A stretch of 56,404 nt of DNA from Acidobacteriota bacterium (GCA_013286465.1 JABDFR010000013.1:1-56404), one strand, 5' to 3'. Positions 8,919 through 17,383 are shown, numbered from the stretch's first letter. Program-made: numbers and translations. Notes: generated from the sequence alone by a model not told the origin.

Positions 8919-10046
8919 CTACAACAATTTCCGCAACTTCTGCTCCTCAATCCATTTCACAATCTTCCCCACATCCTGCGCCCGCTCCCGAGGACAAATC
9001 AAAATCGCATCCGGCGTATCCACCAACACCAAATCCTTCACGCCCACGGCAGCCACAAGCTTATTCGGGCTCCAAAAAAAGTTCCCCAAAGCATCCAGCG
9101 CCACAAAAGGCCCCGCCGAAACATTGGCATCAAGCTTCGGTGCCAACAATTCATAAACCGCCGCCCAAGACCCAATATCGCTCCAACCCACCTTCGCCGG
9201 AATCACAAAAACGCGCCGCTCATCGCGCTGCAACGTAGCCGGCTCCATAATCGCGTAATCCACAGAAATATTTTCCAGCCGCGGATAAACGCGCCGCAAA
9301 GCCCCCGCATACCGACGAGTCCCAAAAGTCTTCGCCAATCCACGAAGCGCCTCATACGTCTCCGGCAAATAGCGCTGCAAATTCTCAAGGAATGTCGACA
9401 CGCGCCAAAAAAACATCCCGGCGTTCCAGAAGTAGCTCCCCGCTGCCACATACTTCTCAGCCACCGCCGCTTCCGGCTTCTCCGTGAATCGCTTCACGAG
9501 GTATGCAGCTTCACCCTGCAGGCGCCCAGCCGATTCTCCGCGCTCGATGTAGCCATAGCCAGTCTCCGGCCGCGTCGGCGGAATGCCCATCACCACCAAA
9601 TTGCCGGGAGAACTGGCAAGCTCAAGCGCAGCCCGCACCAGCTTGCGGTAACGCGCCACGTCGCCGATGTAACTATCCGCAGGAAGCACCGCCATCAGCG
9701 CATCGCCGTGCTGATGCGCCAAATGAAACGCAGCCAGCCCAATCGCCGCAGCAGTATTCCGCCCGACCGGCTCGGCAATCACGTGCGAAGCGGGAACCCC
9801 AGGCAACTCGCGGCGCACCGCAGCCGCTTGCTCAATGTTGGTCACAGCCCAAAGGTTCTTCGAAGGAAAAAGCGGGGTGAGCCGCGCCGCAGTTTCGCGC
9901 AGCATAGTCGCCTCACCAGTGATGTTCAGCAGCTGCTTAGGCAAACGCGTCCGGCTACGCGGCCAAAAACGCGTCCCGCGCCCACCGGCCAACAAAACCG
10001 CGCAAGCCGGCAGCGCCTGTACTTTAGCCCGCGCCGGCGAGCTCAC
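8919..10046 (-). CDS. manC: Mannose-1-phosphate guanylyltransferase
   Basis: Makes GDP-mannose from mannose 1-phosphate and GTP, a precursor for polysaccharides and glycans. The nucleotidyltransferase signature LLAGGRGTRFWPRSR, ending in LPKQLL, is near residue 18. The sugar-binding VKRFTEKPE is near 175, with NAGMFFW about 30 residues later. The product is 375 residues and lacks the C-terminal mannose-6-phosphate isomerase domain of bifunctional enzymes; that activity is encoded by the adjacent manA. The GTG start overlaps the manA stop by four bases, indicating translational coupling. Confidence 0.92.
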   Translation of the reverse strand: MSSPARAKVQALPACAVLLAGGRGTRFWPRSRTRLPKQLLNITGEATMLRETAARLTPLFPSKNLWAVTNIEQAAAVRRELPGVPASHVIAEPVGRNTAAAIGLAAFHLAHQHGDALMAVLPADSYIGDVARYRKLVRAALELASSPGNLVVMGIPPTRPETGYGYIERGESAGRLQGEAAYLVKRFTEKPEAAVAEKYVAAGSYFWNAGMFFWRVSTFLENLQRYLPETYEALRGLAKTFGTRRYAGALRRVYPRLENISVDYAIMEPATLQRDERRVFVIPAKVGWSDIGSWAAVYELLAPKLDANVSAGPFVALDALGNFFWSPNKLVAAVGVKDLVLVDTPDAILICPRERAQDVGKIVKWIEEQKLRKLL

Positions 10047-11095
10047 AAGTGCACCAATTTAGAAAGCAGCGATCGAGGCATAATCTGCGATTGTAAATGC
10101 CCGGCAAAGTCCGCGGGATTCAAAGGCACATAAGTCCGCAAAATTTTCGAGCGCCCTATAGGCTTAATCCGGTATTCCCCGCTCCCAGCAGGAAAAAACC
10201 AAGCTTGCCCGCGCGAATATTCATATTCCTCAAACCCAAATCCAAGCTTCCCACGCCCCTCCAGAATAATCTGCACTTCAAAATGAGAAGGCGTCATCTG
10301 CATCTCGAAAGGGAAGCGCGATTCAACCAGCACCGCGGCAAAATGCCGGCAAGCAACAATATAAGTCTCGTCCGCAACACCTGGCTTCACCCGAATCGGC
10401 ACGAGCTTCCCACCGCGCGGTTCATCAAAGCGAATCACATCAAACGCCTTCTCCAAATGCAGCGTCCGAGGCTTCCCATCCGGCCCCACTCGGTTGAAAT
10501 CAAAAATCCGGTACGTCAGATCCGAATATTCCTGAATCTCGCAAAGCGTCAATCCCGGCCCAATATAATGAACGGTCCCCGCCGGACAATAAATCGCATC
10601 CCCAGCCGCCACGGGCACGCGCTCAATCAATTCATCCGCATTGCCGTCATCAATCGCCTGCCGAAAAGATTCCCGAGTAACGCCATCCCGCAACCCAATC
10701 CAAACGGCAGCATCGCGTTCCGCCGACACCACATACCACATTTCCGTTTTCCCACGCCCGCCGGCAGCAATCTCATGTTTCGCCGCGTAAGAATCTTCAG
10801 GATGGACCTGCACCGATAGGCGATCGTTAGGAAAAATAAATTTCACCAGCAGAGGAAAATCTTTCTCGCGCGCAGCACTCTCGCCGCGCCACTCAACAGG
10901 CATCCGCCCCCAAGCGTGCGCCAAAGTCTCGCCCGCAAAAGGCCCATTCACAAAGCGGCTCTCGTAAGAAGTAAGCCAAGCCTCGCCAATCGGCTCAGCC
11001 AAATCCGTCATCTCAGGATAAAGAGGCGCCAGAGACCGAGCGCCCCAAATACGCGGCGTGAAAATTGGTTCAAGTCGTGCCGGCGCGGCATCCAT
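10043..11095 (-). CDS. manA: Mannose-6-phosphate isomerase, class I
   Basis: Interconverts fructose 6-phosphate and mannose 6-phosphate, the entry to GDP-mannose. It has the type I cupin fold with zinc ligands in VQVHPEDSYAAKHE (near residue 97) and a further His in PAGTVHYIGPGLTLCEIQE. The ATG lies seven bases after the aminotransferase stop and its own stop overlaps manC. At 350 residues it matches the short bacterial class I forms. The order manA-manC with a phosphohexomutase downstream gives a full route from fructose 6-phosphate to GDP-mannose. Confidence 0.92.
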   Translation of the reverse strand: MDAAPARLEPIFTPRIWGARSLAPLYPEMTDLAEPIGEAWLTSYESRFVNGPFAGETLAHAWGRMPVEWRGESAAREKDFPLLVKFIFPNDRLSVQVHPEDSYAAKHEIAAGGRGKTEMWYVVSAERDAAVWIGLRDGVTRESFRQAIDDGNADELIERVPVAAGDAIYCPAGTVHYIGPGLTLCEIQEYSDLTYRIFDFNRVGPDGKPRTLHLEKAFDVIRFDEPRGGKLVPIRVKPGVADETYIVACRHFAAVLVESRFPFEMQMTPSHFEVQIILEGRGKLGFGFEEYEYSRGQAWFFPAGSGEYRIKPIGRSKILRTYVPLNPADFAGHLQSQIMPRSLLSKLVHL

Positions 11096-11102
11096 TCCAG
11101 AA

Positions 11103-12308
11103 TTAAGCCGCAGCCCCAGAAAAAAATCGCGTCAGCCGGCGCAACCCTTCCTCAATCCGCTCGATCGAAGTAGCGTAAGAAAGCCGCAAATGCGCAGGCG
11201 CCCCAAATGCAGCCCCGGGCACAACCGCCACATGCTCGTGTTCCAGCAGTTCGCGCGCGATCACAGTAGAATCACCAACACCTTTTCCGCCCCGCGCAGG
11301 AACTTTCGGAAACGCATAAAACGCCCCCTGCGGCTCGGTACACTCCACGCCAGGAATCGCCCGCAATCCAGAAACAATCTTCGCTCGACGCCGGTCGTAC
11401 TCAGCCAACATCACGGCCACAGAATCCATAGGCCCGCGCAAAGCCTCCAGCGCCGCATACTGCGTCACCGAAGTAACATTCGAAACCGTCTGGCTCTGCA
11501 ATTTAATCATCGCGGCTACCAGCGCCTCCGGCGCCAACGCATAACCCATTCGCCACCCAGTCATAGCAAAAGTTTTCGAGAGCGATCCGGCAATAATCAC
11601 GGAATCTTTCGCGCCAGGCAAACTCGCAATCGAAAAAGGCTTCGCGCTCCCATAAACAAAATGCGAATAACATTCATCCGAAAGCAACCAGATCCCCCGC
11701 CGCTGGCAAACTTCCAAAATCCGCGCAAACTCCCCCTCCGGAATCACCGCCCCAGTAGGATTATTCGGCGAATTAGCAATCAGCAAACGAGTCTTCGGCG
11801 TGATCGCTTTCTCCACATCAGTAGCCCGCAAACAAAATTTGTCGCAAGGCAAAGTCGCAACAAATTTCGGCACGCCAGCAGAAAACTGCACGATATCCGG
11901 ATAGCTAACCCAATAAGGCGAAGGAATCAAAACCTCATCGCCAGGATTGATCAAGGAAGCAATCACATTAAAGATCGCCAATTTTCCGCCAGCAGTAACA
12001 ATGCATTCCTTAGGCGTATAAGACGATCCCAGATTCTTCGCGTGCCACTCACAAACCGCCTCGCGCAAAGGCATAATCCCGCCCGTAGGCGTGTACTTAG
12101 TGCGGTTCTCCTCCAGCGCCCGAATGGCCGCCCGCTTAATATGCTCCGGCGTAGGAAAATCCGGCTCCCCAGGCCCAAAATCCGCCACGTCAACGCCCCG
12201 CGCCTTCAGCTTCTCCGCCTCCATCAAAACCGCCATGGTAGGCGACACATTGATCCGGTTCACCGCATCCGACAAACGCAAGGTCCCAACCTCCGCAGCA
12301 ATAGCCAT
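11103..12308 (-). CDS. Pyridoxal phosphate-dependent aminotransferase (aspartate aminotransferase type)
   Basis: A fold-type I class I/II aminotransferase, probably transferring the amino group of aspartate to 2-oxoglutarate. The PLP lysine lies in SLSKTFAMTGWRMGY around residue 235. NSPNNPTGAVIP carries the conserved Asn-Pro contacts, and the C-terminal LRLSYATS holds the substrate-carboxylate arginine. At 401 residues it is typical of the Ib-type thermophilic-like enzymes. It probably heads a transcription unit with manA and manC seven bases downstream, although it has no direct role in mannose metabolism. Related enzymes may use prephenate or aromatic amino acids, so specificity is inferred. 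Confidence 0.9.
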   Translation of the reverse strand: MAIAAEVGTLRLSDAVNRINVSPTMAVLMEAEKLKARGVDVADFGPGEPDFPTPEHIKRAAIRALEENRTKYTPTGGIMPLREAVCEWHAKNLGSSYTPKECIVTAGGKLAIFNVIASLINPGDEVLIPSPYWVSYPDIVQFSAGVPKFVATLPCDKFCLRATDVEKAITPKTRLLIANSPNNPTGAVIPEGEFARILEVCQRRGIWLLSDECYSHFVYGSAKPFSIASLPGAKDSVIIAGSLSKTFAMTGWRMGYALAPEALVAAMIKLQSQTVSNVTSVTQYAALEALRGPMDSVAVMLAEYDRRRAKIVSGLRAIPGVECTEPQGAFYAFPKVPARGGKGVGDSTVIARELLEHEHVAVVPGAAFGAPAHLRLSYATSIERIEEGLRRLTRFFSGAAA

Positions 12309-12369
12309 CTTTAAGTCTCACTCCTGAAAGTTAATTTGTTCCGCAAAATTCGCACGTGACCCGCGTTTC

Positions 12370-12394
12370 GTAGCGCTGGCGTCCCGCCGGCTCC
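12370..12394 (+). repeat. REP-like family A copy
   Basis: GTAGCGCTGGCGTCCCGCC then GGCTCC, with the flank AACGACCACCGT. It lies between coaD and the aminotransferase gene. Confidence 0.75.
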
Positions 12395-12464
12395 AACGAC
12401 CACCGTCTCGTTCACAAGCAACAATCCCGGACGGACCCAAACCGTTCACCACAGCCGGCACTTC

Positions 12465-12495
12465 ATCTCAAATTTCAAATCTGAAATTTGAAATC
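12465..12495. repeat. AT palindrome
   Basis: CTCAAATTTCAAATCTGAAA followed by TTTGAAATC. It is a near-palindromic member of the AAATTTCAAATTTGAAATTT group, located just after the coaD stop. Confidence 0.7.
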
Positions 12496-12518
12496 TCCGC
12501 AGCCTTTCTTCCGTCGCG

Positions 12519-13001
12519 TCACCCAATCTTCACCCGCAATCGCTCCTCAACAATCGCCGGCACCAGCCCCTTCAGCGATCCACCCAGCCGCGCCACCTCG
12601 CGCACCAATCGCGAACTCAAATAACTATAAGCCTCTCCAGGCAACATAAATACAGTCTCCACCTGCGGCTCAAGCTTCCGGTTCATCAAAGCCATCTGCA
12701 ATTCATACTCATAATCCGACACCGCCCGAATCCCCCGCAAAATCACGCGCGCCTGTTTCTGCCGCGCATATTCCATCAAAAGCCCGGCAAAACTATCCAC
12801 TTCTACATTCGGATAAGCCCGCAAAACCTCGCGCAGCATCTCCAGCCGCTCCTCCAAATCAAAAAGCGGCTCCTTCTCCTGATTCCGCAAAACCGAAACA
12901 ATCAATTTGTCGAAGATCTTAGCCGCCCTCTCGATCAAATCGAGATGGCCGTTAGTAACCGGATCAAACGACCCAGGACAAATCGCAATCACAGGTTTCA
13001 T
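12519..13001 (-). CDS. coaD: Phosphopantetheine adenylyltransferase
   Basis: Fourth step of coenzyme A synthesis: transfers AMP from ATP to 4'-phosphopantetheine. The protein opens with CPGSFDPVTNGHLDLIERA, where the T-x-G-H motif is the nucleotidyltransferase signature. It continues with VILRGIRAVSDYEYELQMA and ends with the ISSxxVR equivalent YSYLSSRLVREVARLGG. At 160 residues it is exactly the usual size. The start codon is ATG. Downstream lies a repeat-filled gap and then the aminotransferase on the same strand. Confidence 0.96.
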   Translation of the reverse strand: MKPVIAICPGSFDPVTNGHLDLIERAAKIFDKLIVSVLRNQEKEPLFDLEERLEMLREVLRAYPNVEVDSFAGLLMEYARQKQARVILRGIRAVSDYEYELQMALMNRKLEPQVETVFMLPGEAYSYLSSRLVREVARLGGSLKGLVPAIVEERLRVKIG

Positions 13002-13072
13002 TTATTCCACTCGTTCGCAATCTTAACCCAGAACGAAACCAGAATCCCCCGCCAAATTGGCCGATTGCCACC

Positions 13073-13097
13073 GTACCGCTGGCGTCCCGCCGGCTCC
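13073..13097 (+). repeat. REP-like family A copy
   Basis: GTACCGCTGGCGTCCCGCCG then GCTCC, with the GACGACC flank. It occupies the divergent gap between coaD and the thioredoxin gene. Confidence 0.72.
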
Positions 13098-13253
13098 GAC
13101 GACCTCCCGGCAAAATCAAAACCCCGCACAACGGCGGCCTTACCAAATCAACTACATCCCCTCTTCGTTCGCCAACCGTTCACACGCCATGCACCTCCCC
13201 CACAATTAAGATACGATGGGAGAAGCACGGGGCGAACGAAAGGATCGCATCGC

Positions 13254-14162
13254 ATGTTTCAGAAAATCTCATTCATCCCCGTGACCGCATTCCTATTTCT
13301 ATTTCTCGCCACATTCACGCCAGCCCAAACTCCAGCACATCACGCCCCCACCGCAAAATCCGCAAAAACCTTCGAGCCGTTAAACCAATGGAAATCCGCC
13401 GTCCTAAACGGCGATCGCGTGACTCTCCAATCCCTATATTCCCCCAGCGCCATGGCCCGCCTCCCGCAAGGCGACACCAACGACGCCAACGAAGAACCAA
13501 CTTTCTGGTCCAGCCTCCACAACGCCGGCGTAACGGCCCTCGATCCCAAAGTCCTAGAGCGCCAAACTCAGCAACCAGGCCGCCTAGCCATAATCATGCG
13601 CGTCTTCCTAACCGTCCAATCCAACGGCGAAAGCAAAGAATACATAATGGTCCTAACGCAACTATGGGAGCAGCAAGGCAGCGACTGGAAAATCATAGCC
13701 AGCCAGCGCAGCAACCCTGCCCCAAGACCCACAATCCGCCTGACCGAACCCACAATCACAAATCCAGATCTCTATCCCGATGCCAACGAAGCCCAAAAAG
13801 ATCTAGACTCCGCCCTAGCCGCAGCCGCAAAAGATCACAAAAACGTACTCATAGTCTTCGGCGGAAACTGGTGTTACGACTGCCACGTCCTAGACGCCAC
13901 GTTCAAAACCGCGGCCATCGCCCCGCTACTAAAATCCAACTACCACATAGTCCACATAAATATAGGCGAGTACGATCAAAACCTGGCGATAGCCGCCAAA
14001 TATCAAACCGTCCTAACCCACGGCGTCCCAGCCCTAGCAGTCCTAGACGACAAAGGCAAACTGCTAACCAGCCAAAAAAATGGCGAATTCGAATCCGCAG
14101 TAAAAATCGGCCCCGCCGACATCACCGATTTCCTAAAACAATGGAAGCCAAAGTCCCCGTAG
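13254..14162 (+). CDS. Secreted thioredoxin-family protein with NTF2-like N-terminal domain
   Basis: The first 25 residues form a signal peptide (FIPVTAFLFLFLATFTPAQ), so export is expected. Residues of about 40-165 resemble a SnoaL/DUF4440 NTF2-like domain (a LNQWKSAVLNGD start, then QLWEQQGSDWKIIASQ). Residues of about 185-300 form a thioredoxin fold with a CxxC site in FGGNWCYDCHVLD. The role is probably thiol-disulfide exchange in the envelope; the partner is unknown. The internal ATG was chosen because it gives a clean signal peptide, while longer readings run into a repeat. The final TAG forms part of a GTAGCGCAGG sequence resembling a worn REP unit. Confidence 0.8.
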   Translation: MFQKISFIPVTAFLFLFLATFTPAQTPAHHAPTAKSAKTFEPLNQWKSAVLNGDRVTLQSLYSPSAMARLPQGDTNDANEEPTFWSSLHNAGVTALDPKVLERQTQQPGRLAIIMRVFLTVQSNGESKEYIMVLTQLWEQQGSDWKIIASQRSNPAPRPTIRLTEPTITNPDLYPDANEAQKDLDSALAAAAKDHKNVLIVFGGNWCYDCHVLDATFKTAAIAPLLKSNYHIVHINIGEYDQNLAIAAKYQTVLTHGVPALAVLDDKGKLLTSQKNGEFESAVKIGPADITDFLKQWKPKSP

Positions 14163-14256
14163 CGCAGGCTGCCAGCTGGCGTCTTTGACTGTCGGCGGCA
14201 ATACTGAAGATTTCCCAATTTAACTGCGAGCGCCCACAATCCGCCGTCGTTAATTT

Positions 14257-14282
14257 GTACCGCTGGCGTCCCTGCCGGCTCT
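14257..14282 (+). repeat. REP-like family A copy
   Basis: GTACCGCTGGCGTCCCTGCC then GGCTCT. It is the variant with an extra loop base, as at 32. Confidence 0.7.
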
Positions 14283-14468
14283 TTTGACCTTCCGCCCCGC
14301 GTCTGTGATCCCCGCAGCGAAGCCCATAAACGCTCCGAGCCAAAAACTAAATCTCTCTCCGATCCAACCGCTATTTCCGTCCACTCAACCCTCCGAAACC
14401 ACCACTTGGACTAAAATAGTCGCAATTTAACTCCCCACAAACAAAGGGCTTGCCACAATTCTGTGACC

Positions 14469-14497
14469 TTGACATTCCCCTTACTCACGCCTAGAAT
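14469..14497 (+). promoter_or_regulatory. Sigma-70 promoter of the isc operon
   Basis: A -35 of TTGACA and a -10 of TAGAAT are separated by 17 bases, close to the vegetative consensus. Transcription would start near 14504, about 27 bases before the iscR ATG. Confidence 0.72.
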
Positions 14498-14504
14498 CGA
14501 ACTG

Positions 14505-14519
14505 CGACTGAAAGAGTCG
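14505..14519 (+). promoter_or_regulatory. IscR-type operator (GACT-N5-AGTC)
   Basis: The inverted repeat CGACT-GAAAG-AGTCG overlaps the predicted start of transcription. GACT, five bases, AGTC is the core of the type 1 IscR site described in E. coli, and its right flank TATAT also fits in part. Autorepression by the cluster-bound regulator is inferred. Confidence 0.55.
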
Positions 14520-14530
14520 TATATAGCTCC

Positions 14531-14968
14531 ATGCTGAAACTATCGAAAAAAGCCGACTACGGTCTAATCGCTCTGAAACACTTGGCGATGCATCACGGCG
14601 AAGCCTCCGCCAGCGCCTCAGACATAGCCGAAGTCTACGGCATTTCAGCAACGCTGATGGCCAAGGTCCTGCAAAAGCTAGCCAGAGGCGGTCTCGTAGC
14701 AGCAAAACACGGTTCCAGCGGCGGCTATACGCTAGCCCGCGAAGCATCGCGCATCACCGCACTAGACGCGATCCACGCGATCGAAGGGCCGCTATTCATC
14801 ACCTCCTGCGTAACGCACCGAGGCGAGTGCGATCAAACGCACACATGCATAGTCCGCGCCCCGTTACGCCGTGTGAACGACAGCATCCTGGACGTCCTTA
14901 ATAAAGTAACGATTTCGCAGATGGCAGAAGAAGCCCCAACATCCGAAGTCGTAGAACTCAGGGTTTGA
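14531..14968 (+). CDS. iscR: Rrf2-family iron-sulfur cluster regulator, IscR-like
   Basis: A winged-helix repressor that senses [2Fe-2S] status and heads the isc operon. The N-terminal KLSKKADYGLIALKHLA and the recognition region SATLMAKVLQKLARGGLV, with the wing SSGGYTLAR, are typical of Rrf2. Three cysteines are at 93, 100 and 106 (spacing CX6CX5C), one residue longer in the first interval than in E. coli IscR (CX5CX5C). The downstream His ligand of E. coli is not obvious. At 145 residues it is somewhat shorter than E. coli IscR (162). A strong promoter and a matching operator lie just upstream. Given the different ligands, another Rrf2 sensor type such as RsrR or NsrR remains possible. Confidence 0.88.
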   Translation: MLKLSKKADYGLIALKHLAMHHGEASASASDIAEVYGISATLMAKVLQKLARGGLVAAKHGSSGGYTLAREASRITALDAIHAIEGPLFITSCVTHRGECDQTHTCIVRAPLRRVNDSILDVLNKVTISQMAEEAPTSEVVELRV

Positions 14969-14998
14969 AAGAATCTGGGGGAACTGAGGAGAGTAAGA

Positions 14999-16225
14999 AT
15001 GGCAATCAAGCTTCCAATTTATCTAGATAATCACGCAACCACTCCCGCCGATCCGCGCGTAGTGGACGCGATGCTACCGTACTTCACCGAAAAATTCGGC
15101 AACTCCGCCAGCCGCAACCACGCCTTCGGTTGGGCCGCGGAAGAAGCGGTGGAAATCGCCCGCGCCCAAATCGCCAAGCTGATCAACGCCTCGCCAAAAG
15201 AAATCATCTTCACCAGCGGCGCCACGGAATCGAATAACCTCGCGATCAAAGGCGTAGCAGAAATGTACCGCGAGAAGGGCAATCACATCATCACCCAGGT
15301 CACCGAGCACAAAGCCGTCCTCGATACCTGTAAGCGCCTGGAGAAGTACGGCTACGAAGTCACCTACCTCCCCGTCCAAAAAGACGGCCGAATCAACCTG
15401 GACGATCTGCGAAAAGCCATCACGCCGAAAACCATCCTGATCTCCATCATGTACGCCAACAACGAGATCGGCGTAGTGCAACCGATCGAAGAAATCGGCA
15501 AAATTGCCAAGGAAAAGGGCGTTTTCTTCCACGTAGACGGCGTGCAAGCCGCTGGAAAAATTCCAGTAGATGTCCAGCGCGACGGCATCGACCTACTCTC
15601 GATCTCCGCGCACAAAATTTACGGCCCCAAAGGCGTAGGCGCCCTCTACGTTCGCCGCAAGAATCCCCGCGTCCAGCTATCAGCCATAATCGATGGCGGC
15701 GGCCACGAGCGCGGTATGCGTTCCGGCACTCTCAACGTCACCGGCATCATCGGCCTCGGCAAAGCCTGCGAACTCTGTCAGCAGGAAATGGCCGAAGAGA
15801 CCGCCAAGCTAAGCCGCCTTCGCGACCGTCTGAAGGAAGGCATCATGTCCAAGCTCGATGAGTGCTACATCAACGGCTCCATGGAGCATCGCCTTCCGCA
15901 CAACATCAATATCAGCTTCGCCTTCGTAGAAGGCGAGTCCCTGTTAATGGGCATCAACGACATAGCCGTCTCCAGCGGTTCAGCATGCACCTCGGCCACC
16001 CTCGAACCCAGCTACGTCCTGAAAGCCCTGGGCGTGGGCGAAGATCTAGCCCACACCTCGATTCGCTTCGGCATCGGCCGCTTCAACACCGAAGAAGAAG
16101 TAGATTACGTAGTAGGCCGCGTAGTAGAAACGGTAAATCGCCTGCGCGAACTTTCGCCTCTCTACGAAATGGCCAAAGAAGGCGTAGACATCAGCAAAAT
16201 GAAGTGGACCGCAGCCGGCGAGTAA
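14999..16225 (+). CDS. iscS: Cysteine desulfurase IscS
   Basis: PLP enzyme that removes sulfur from L-cysteine and passes persulfide to IscU, and potentially to tRNA and cofactor pathways. The N-terminus [11 protein letters not shown] matches group I desulfurases. The PLP lysine is in [17 protein letters not shown] near residue 208. The active-site cysteine sits in a flexible loop, [17 protein letters not shown], near 330. The 408 residues are close to the E. coli enzyme (404). A GAGGAG Shine-Dalgarno precedes the ATG, 30 bases after iscR. It could also supply sulfur to the MoaD-MoaE system elsewhere in the window, though that is speculation. Confidence 0.96.
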   Translation: MAIKLPIYLDNHATTPADPRVVDAMLPYFTEKFGNSASRNHAFGWAAEEAVEIARAQIAKLINASPKEIIFTSGATESNNLAIKGVAEMYREKGNHIITQVTEHKAVLDTCKRLEKYGYEVTYLPVQKDGRINLDDLRKAITPKTILISIMYANNEIGVVQPIEEIGKIAKEKGVFFHVDGVQAAGKIPVDVQRDGIDLLSISAHKIYGPKGVGALYVRRKNPRVQLSAIIDGGGHERGMRSGTLNVTGIIGLGKACELCQQEMAEETAKLSRLRDRLKEGIMSKLDECYINGSMEHRLPHNINISFAFVEGESLLMGINDIAVSSGSACTSATLEPSYVLKALGVGEDLAHTSIRFGIGRFNTEEEVDYVVGRVVETVNRLRELSPLYEMAKEGVDISKMKWTAAGE

Positions 16226-16246
16226 TTCGCCGAATGGCATTTGGTT

Positions 16247-16285
16247 GTCATCCTGAGCCCGCCTTTGGCTAAGGATCTAAGCGTC
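16247..16285 (+). repeat. GTCATCCTGAG-type dispersed repeat
   Basis: GTCATCCTGAGCC, then CGCCTTTGGCTAAGGATCTA and AGCG. A second copy lies between hscB and hscA. GAGCC and GGCT can pair to form a hairpin. It fills the iscS-iscU gap. Confidence 0.7.
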
Positions 16286-16359
16286 AAGCCTGGCAACAAA
16301 TGGAACGAACCAGATAACCCAGTCATCTAAAGTATTGAGCAGCACAAGGAGCAAGAGAC

Positions 16360-16782
16360 ATGGCGTACTCAGAAAAAGTAATCGAGCACTACAACAACCC
16401 GCGCAACGTAGGCTCTCTCGACAAGAAAGATCCCAACGTAGGCACGGGCCTGGTTGGCGCCCCCGAGTGCGGCGACGTAATGAAGCTGCAAATGAAGGTC
16501 AACCCAGCCACTCGAGTAATCGAGGAAGCCAAGTTCAAGACCTTCGGCTGCGGCTCAGCAATCGCCAGCTCCTCGCTAGCGACGGAGTGGGTCAAGGGCA
16601 AGACGGTCGAAGAAGCCCTAGCCATCAAGAACACGGACATAGTCCGCGAGCTAGCGCTACCGCCAGTAAAGATTCACTGCTCGGTCCTAGCCGAAGACGC
16701 AATCAAAGCCGCGCTCTCCGACTGGAAGACCAAGCAAGGCGAAGAAGTGAACGCAGCCGAAACCAAGTCCGCCGCCCACTAG
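16360..16782 (+). CDS. iscU: Iron-sulfur cluster scaffold IscU
   Basis: Scaffold on which IscS-derived sulfur and iron form [2Fe-2S] and then [4Fe-4S] clusters. The three cluster cysteines are at 37 (GAPECGD, with the key Asp at 39), 64 (TFGCGSAIASSS) and 107 (KIHCSVLAEDAI). The LPPVK motif at 100-104 is the HscA chaperone recognition site, which agrees with hscA and hscB in the same operon. The roughly 127-residue core is followed by a short Ala/Lys-rich tail. An AAGGA Shine-Dalgarno lies 9 bases upstream. Confidence 0.96.
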   Translation: MAYSEKVIEHYNNPRNVGSLDKKDPNVGTGLVGAPECGDVMKLQMKVNPATRVIEEAKFKTFGCGSAIASSSLATEWVKGKTVEEALAIKNTDIVRELALPPVKIHCSVLAEDAIKAALSDWKTKQGEEVNAAETKSAAH

Positions 16783-16797
16783 CAGAGGCCGGGGTTT

Positions 16798-16856
16798 GTA
16801 GGGGCGGGGCTTTACCGTCCCGCCCGGTTTGGCCCTGGGTGTACGGTTTTGATTTT
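16798..16856 (+). repeat. REP-like family B, tandem unit 1
   Basis: GTAGGGGCGGGGCTTTACCG then TCCCGCCC, followed by a spacer ending CTGGGTGTACGGTTTTGATT. The unit is 59 bases long and directly abuts a second unit. Confidence 0.75.
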
Positions 16857-16915
16857 GTAGGGGCGGGGGTTCACCACCCGCCCGGTGTGGACCTGGGTGT
16901 ACGGTTTTGATTTAT
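16857..16915 (+). repeat. REP-like family B, tandem unit 2
   Basis: GTAGGGGCGGGGGTTCACCA then CCCGCCC, followed by the same CTGGGTGTACGGTTTTGATT spacer. Head-to-tail duplication with unit 1 points to recent amplification. A family C copy (GTAGGGGGGCCCGCTCGCTG) begins at 16929. Confidence 0.75.
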
Positions 16916-16928
16916 GTTTTTGCCATTC

Positions 16929-16960
16929 GTAGGGGGGCCCGCTCGCTGCGCCCGTAAACG
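16929..16960 (+). repeat. REP-like family C copy
   Basis: GTAGGGGGGCCCGCTCGCTG then CGCCCGTAAACG. Third palindrome in the iscU-iscA gap. Confidence 0.6.
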
Positions 16961-16996
16961 TGAACTTTTAAAATTCTTAAAGGTGTGACGCACGAA

Positions 16997-17326
16997 ATGA
17001 TCCACGTAACCGAAAAAGCGGCAGTCAAAATTCGCGAACTGCTCGCCAAAGAAGGAGTCCCCGCCGAAAACGGCGGTCTAAGGGTAGGTGTGCAAGGGGG
17101 CGGCTGCTCCGGCCTAAGCTACGCCATGCGCCTGGAAACCGAAGCCCGCAGCCGCGATAAAGTAATCGAAGAAAACGGCGCCCGCATCTTCGTAGACCCG
17201 AAAAGTTTTCTCTACCTCGATAACACCACCCTCGATTATCACGAAGACCTAATGCGCAGAGGCTTCGTTTTCCAGAATCCGCAAGCAACAAGAAGCTGCG
17301 GCTGCGGCAGCTCGTTCACGGCTTAA
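16997..17326 (+). CDS. iscA: Iron-sulfur cluster assembly protein IscA
   Basis: A-type carrier that moves iron or [Fe-S] clusters from IscU to client proteins. The hallmark cysteines are at 37 (QGGGCSGLSY) and in the C-terminal CGCG at 101 and 103. The strand ARIFVDPKSFLYLDNTTLDY is also family-typical. The ATG gives 109 residues, close to E. coli IscA (107). A GTG twelve bases earlier is possible but lies only one base from the AGG that would serve as Shine-Dalgarno, so ATG is preferred. Three repeat units separate it from iscU. Confidence 0.94.
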   Translation: MIHVTEKAAVKIRELLAKEGVPAENGGLRVGVQGGGCSGLSYAMRLETEARSRDKVIEENGARIFVDPKSFLYLDNTTLDYHEDLMRRGFVFQNPQATRSCGCGSSFTA

Positions 17327-17383
17327 GCCGCGCCAATCATCATCCCCGCGCGCCGCACTGCAACAAAAACGAATAGGATCGAA

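Larger units (their letters stand above)
14163..14530. other. Intergenic region before iscR
   Basis: Holds one family A repeat, then an AT-richer stretch that ends in the iscR promoter and operator described separately. No gene is seen. Confidence 0.6.

Noticed and set aside
11058-12314. Plus-strand frame of 418 codons opposite the aminotransferase
   Set aside because: Extremely Arg/Pro/His-rich and without domain motifs; an antisense shadow caused by high GC.
14159-14187. Additional family A repeat overlapping the thioredoxin stop
   Set aside because: GTAGCGCAGGCTGCCAGCTG resembles the family only in its first bases, so I did not count it.
16798-16960. CRISPR-like array
   Set aside because: Only two 59-base units with no unique spacers, and the units are palindromic REP-type; there are no cas genes.
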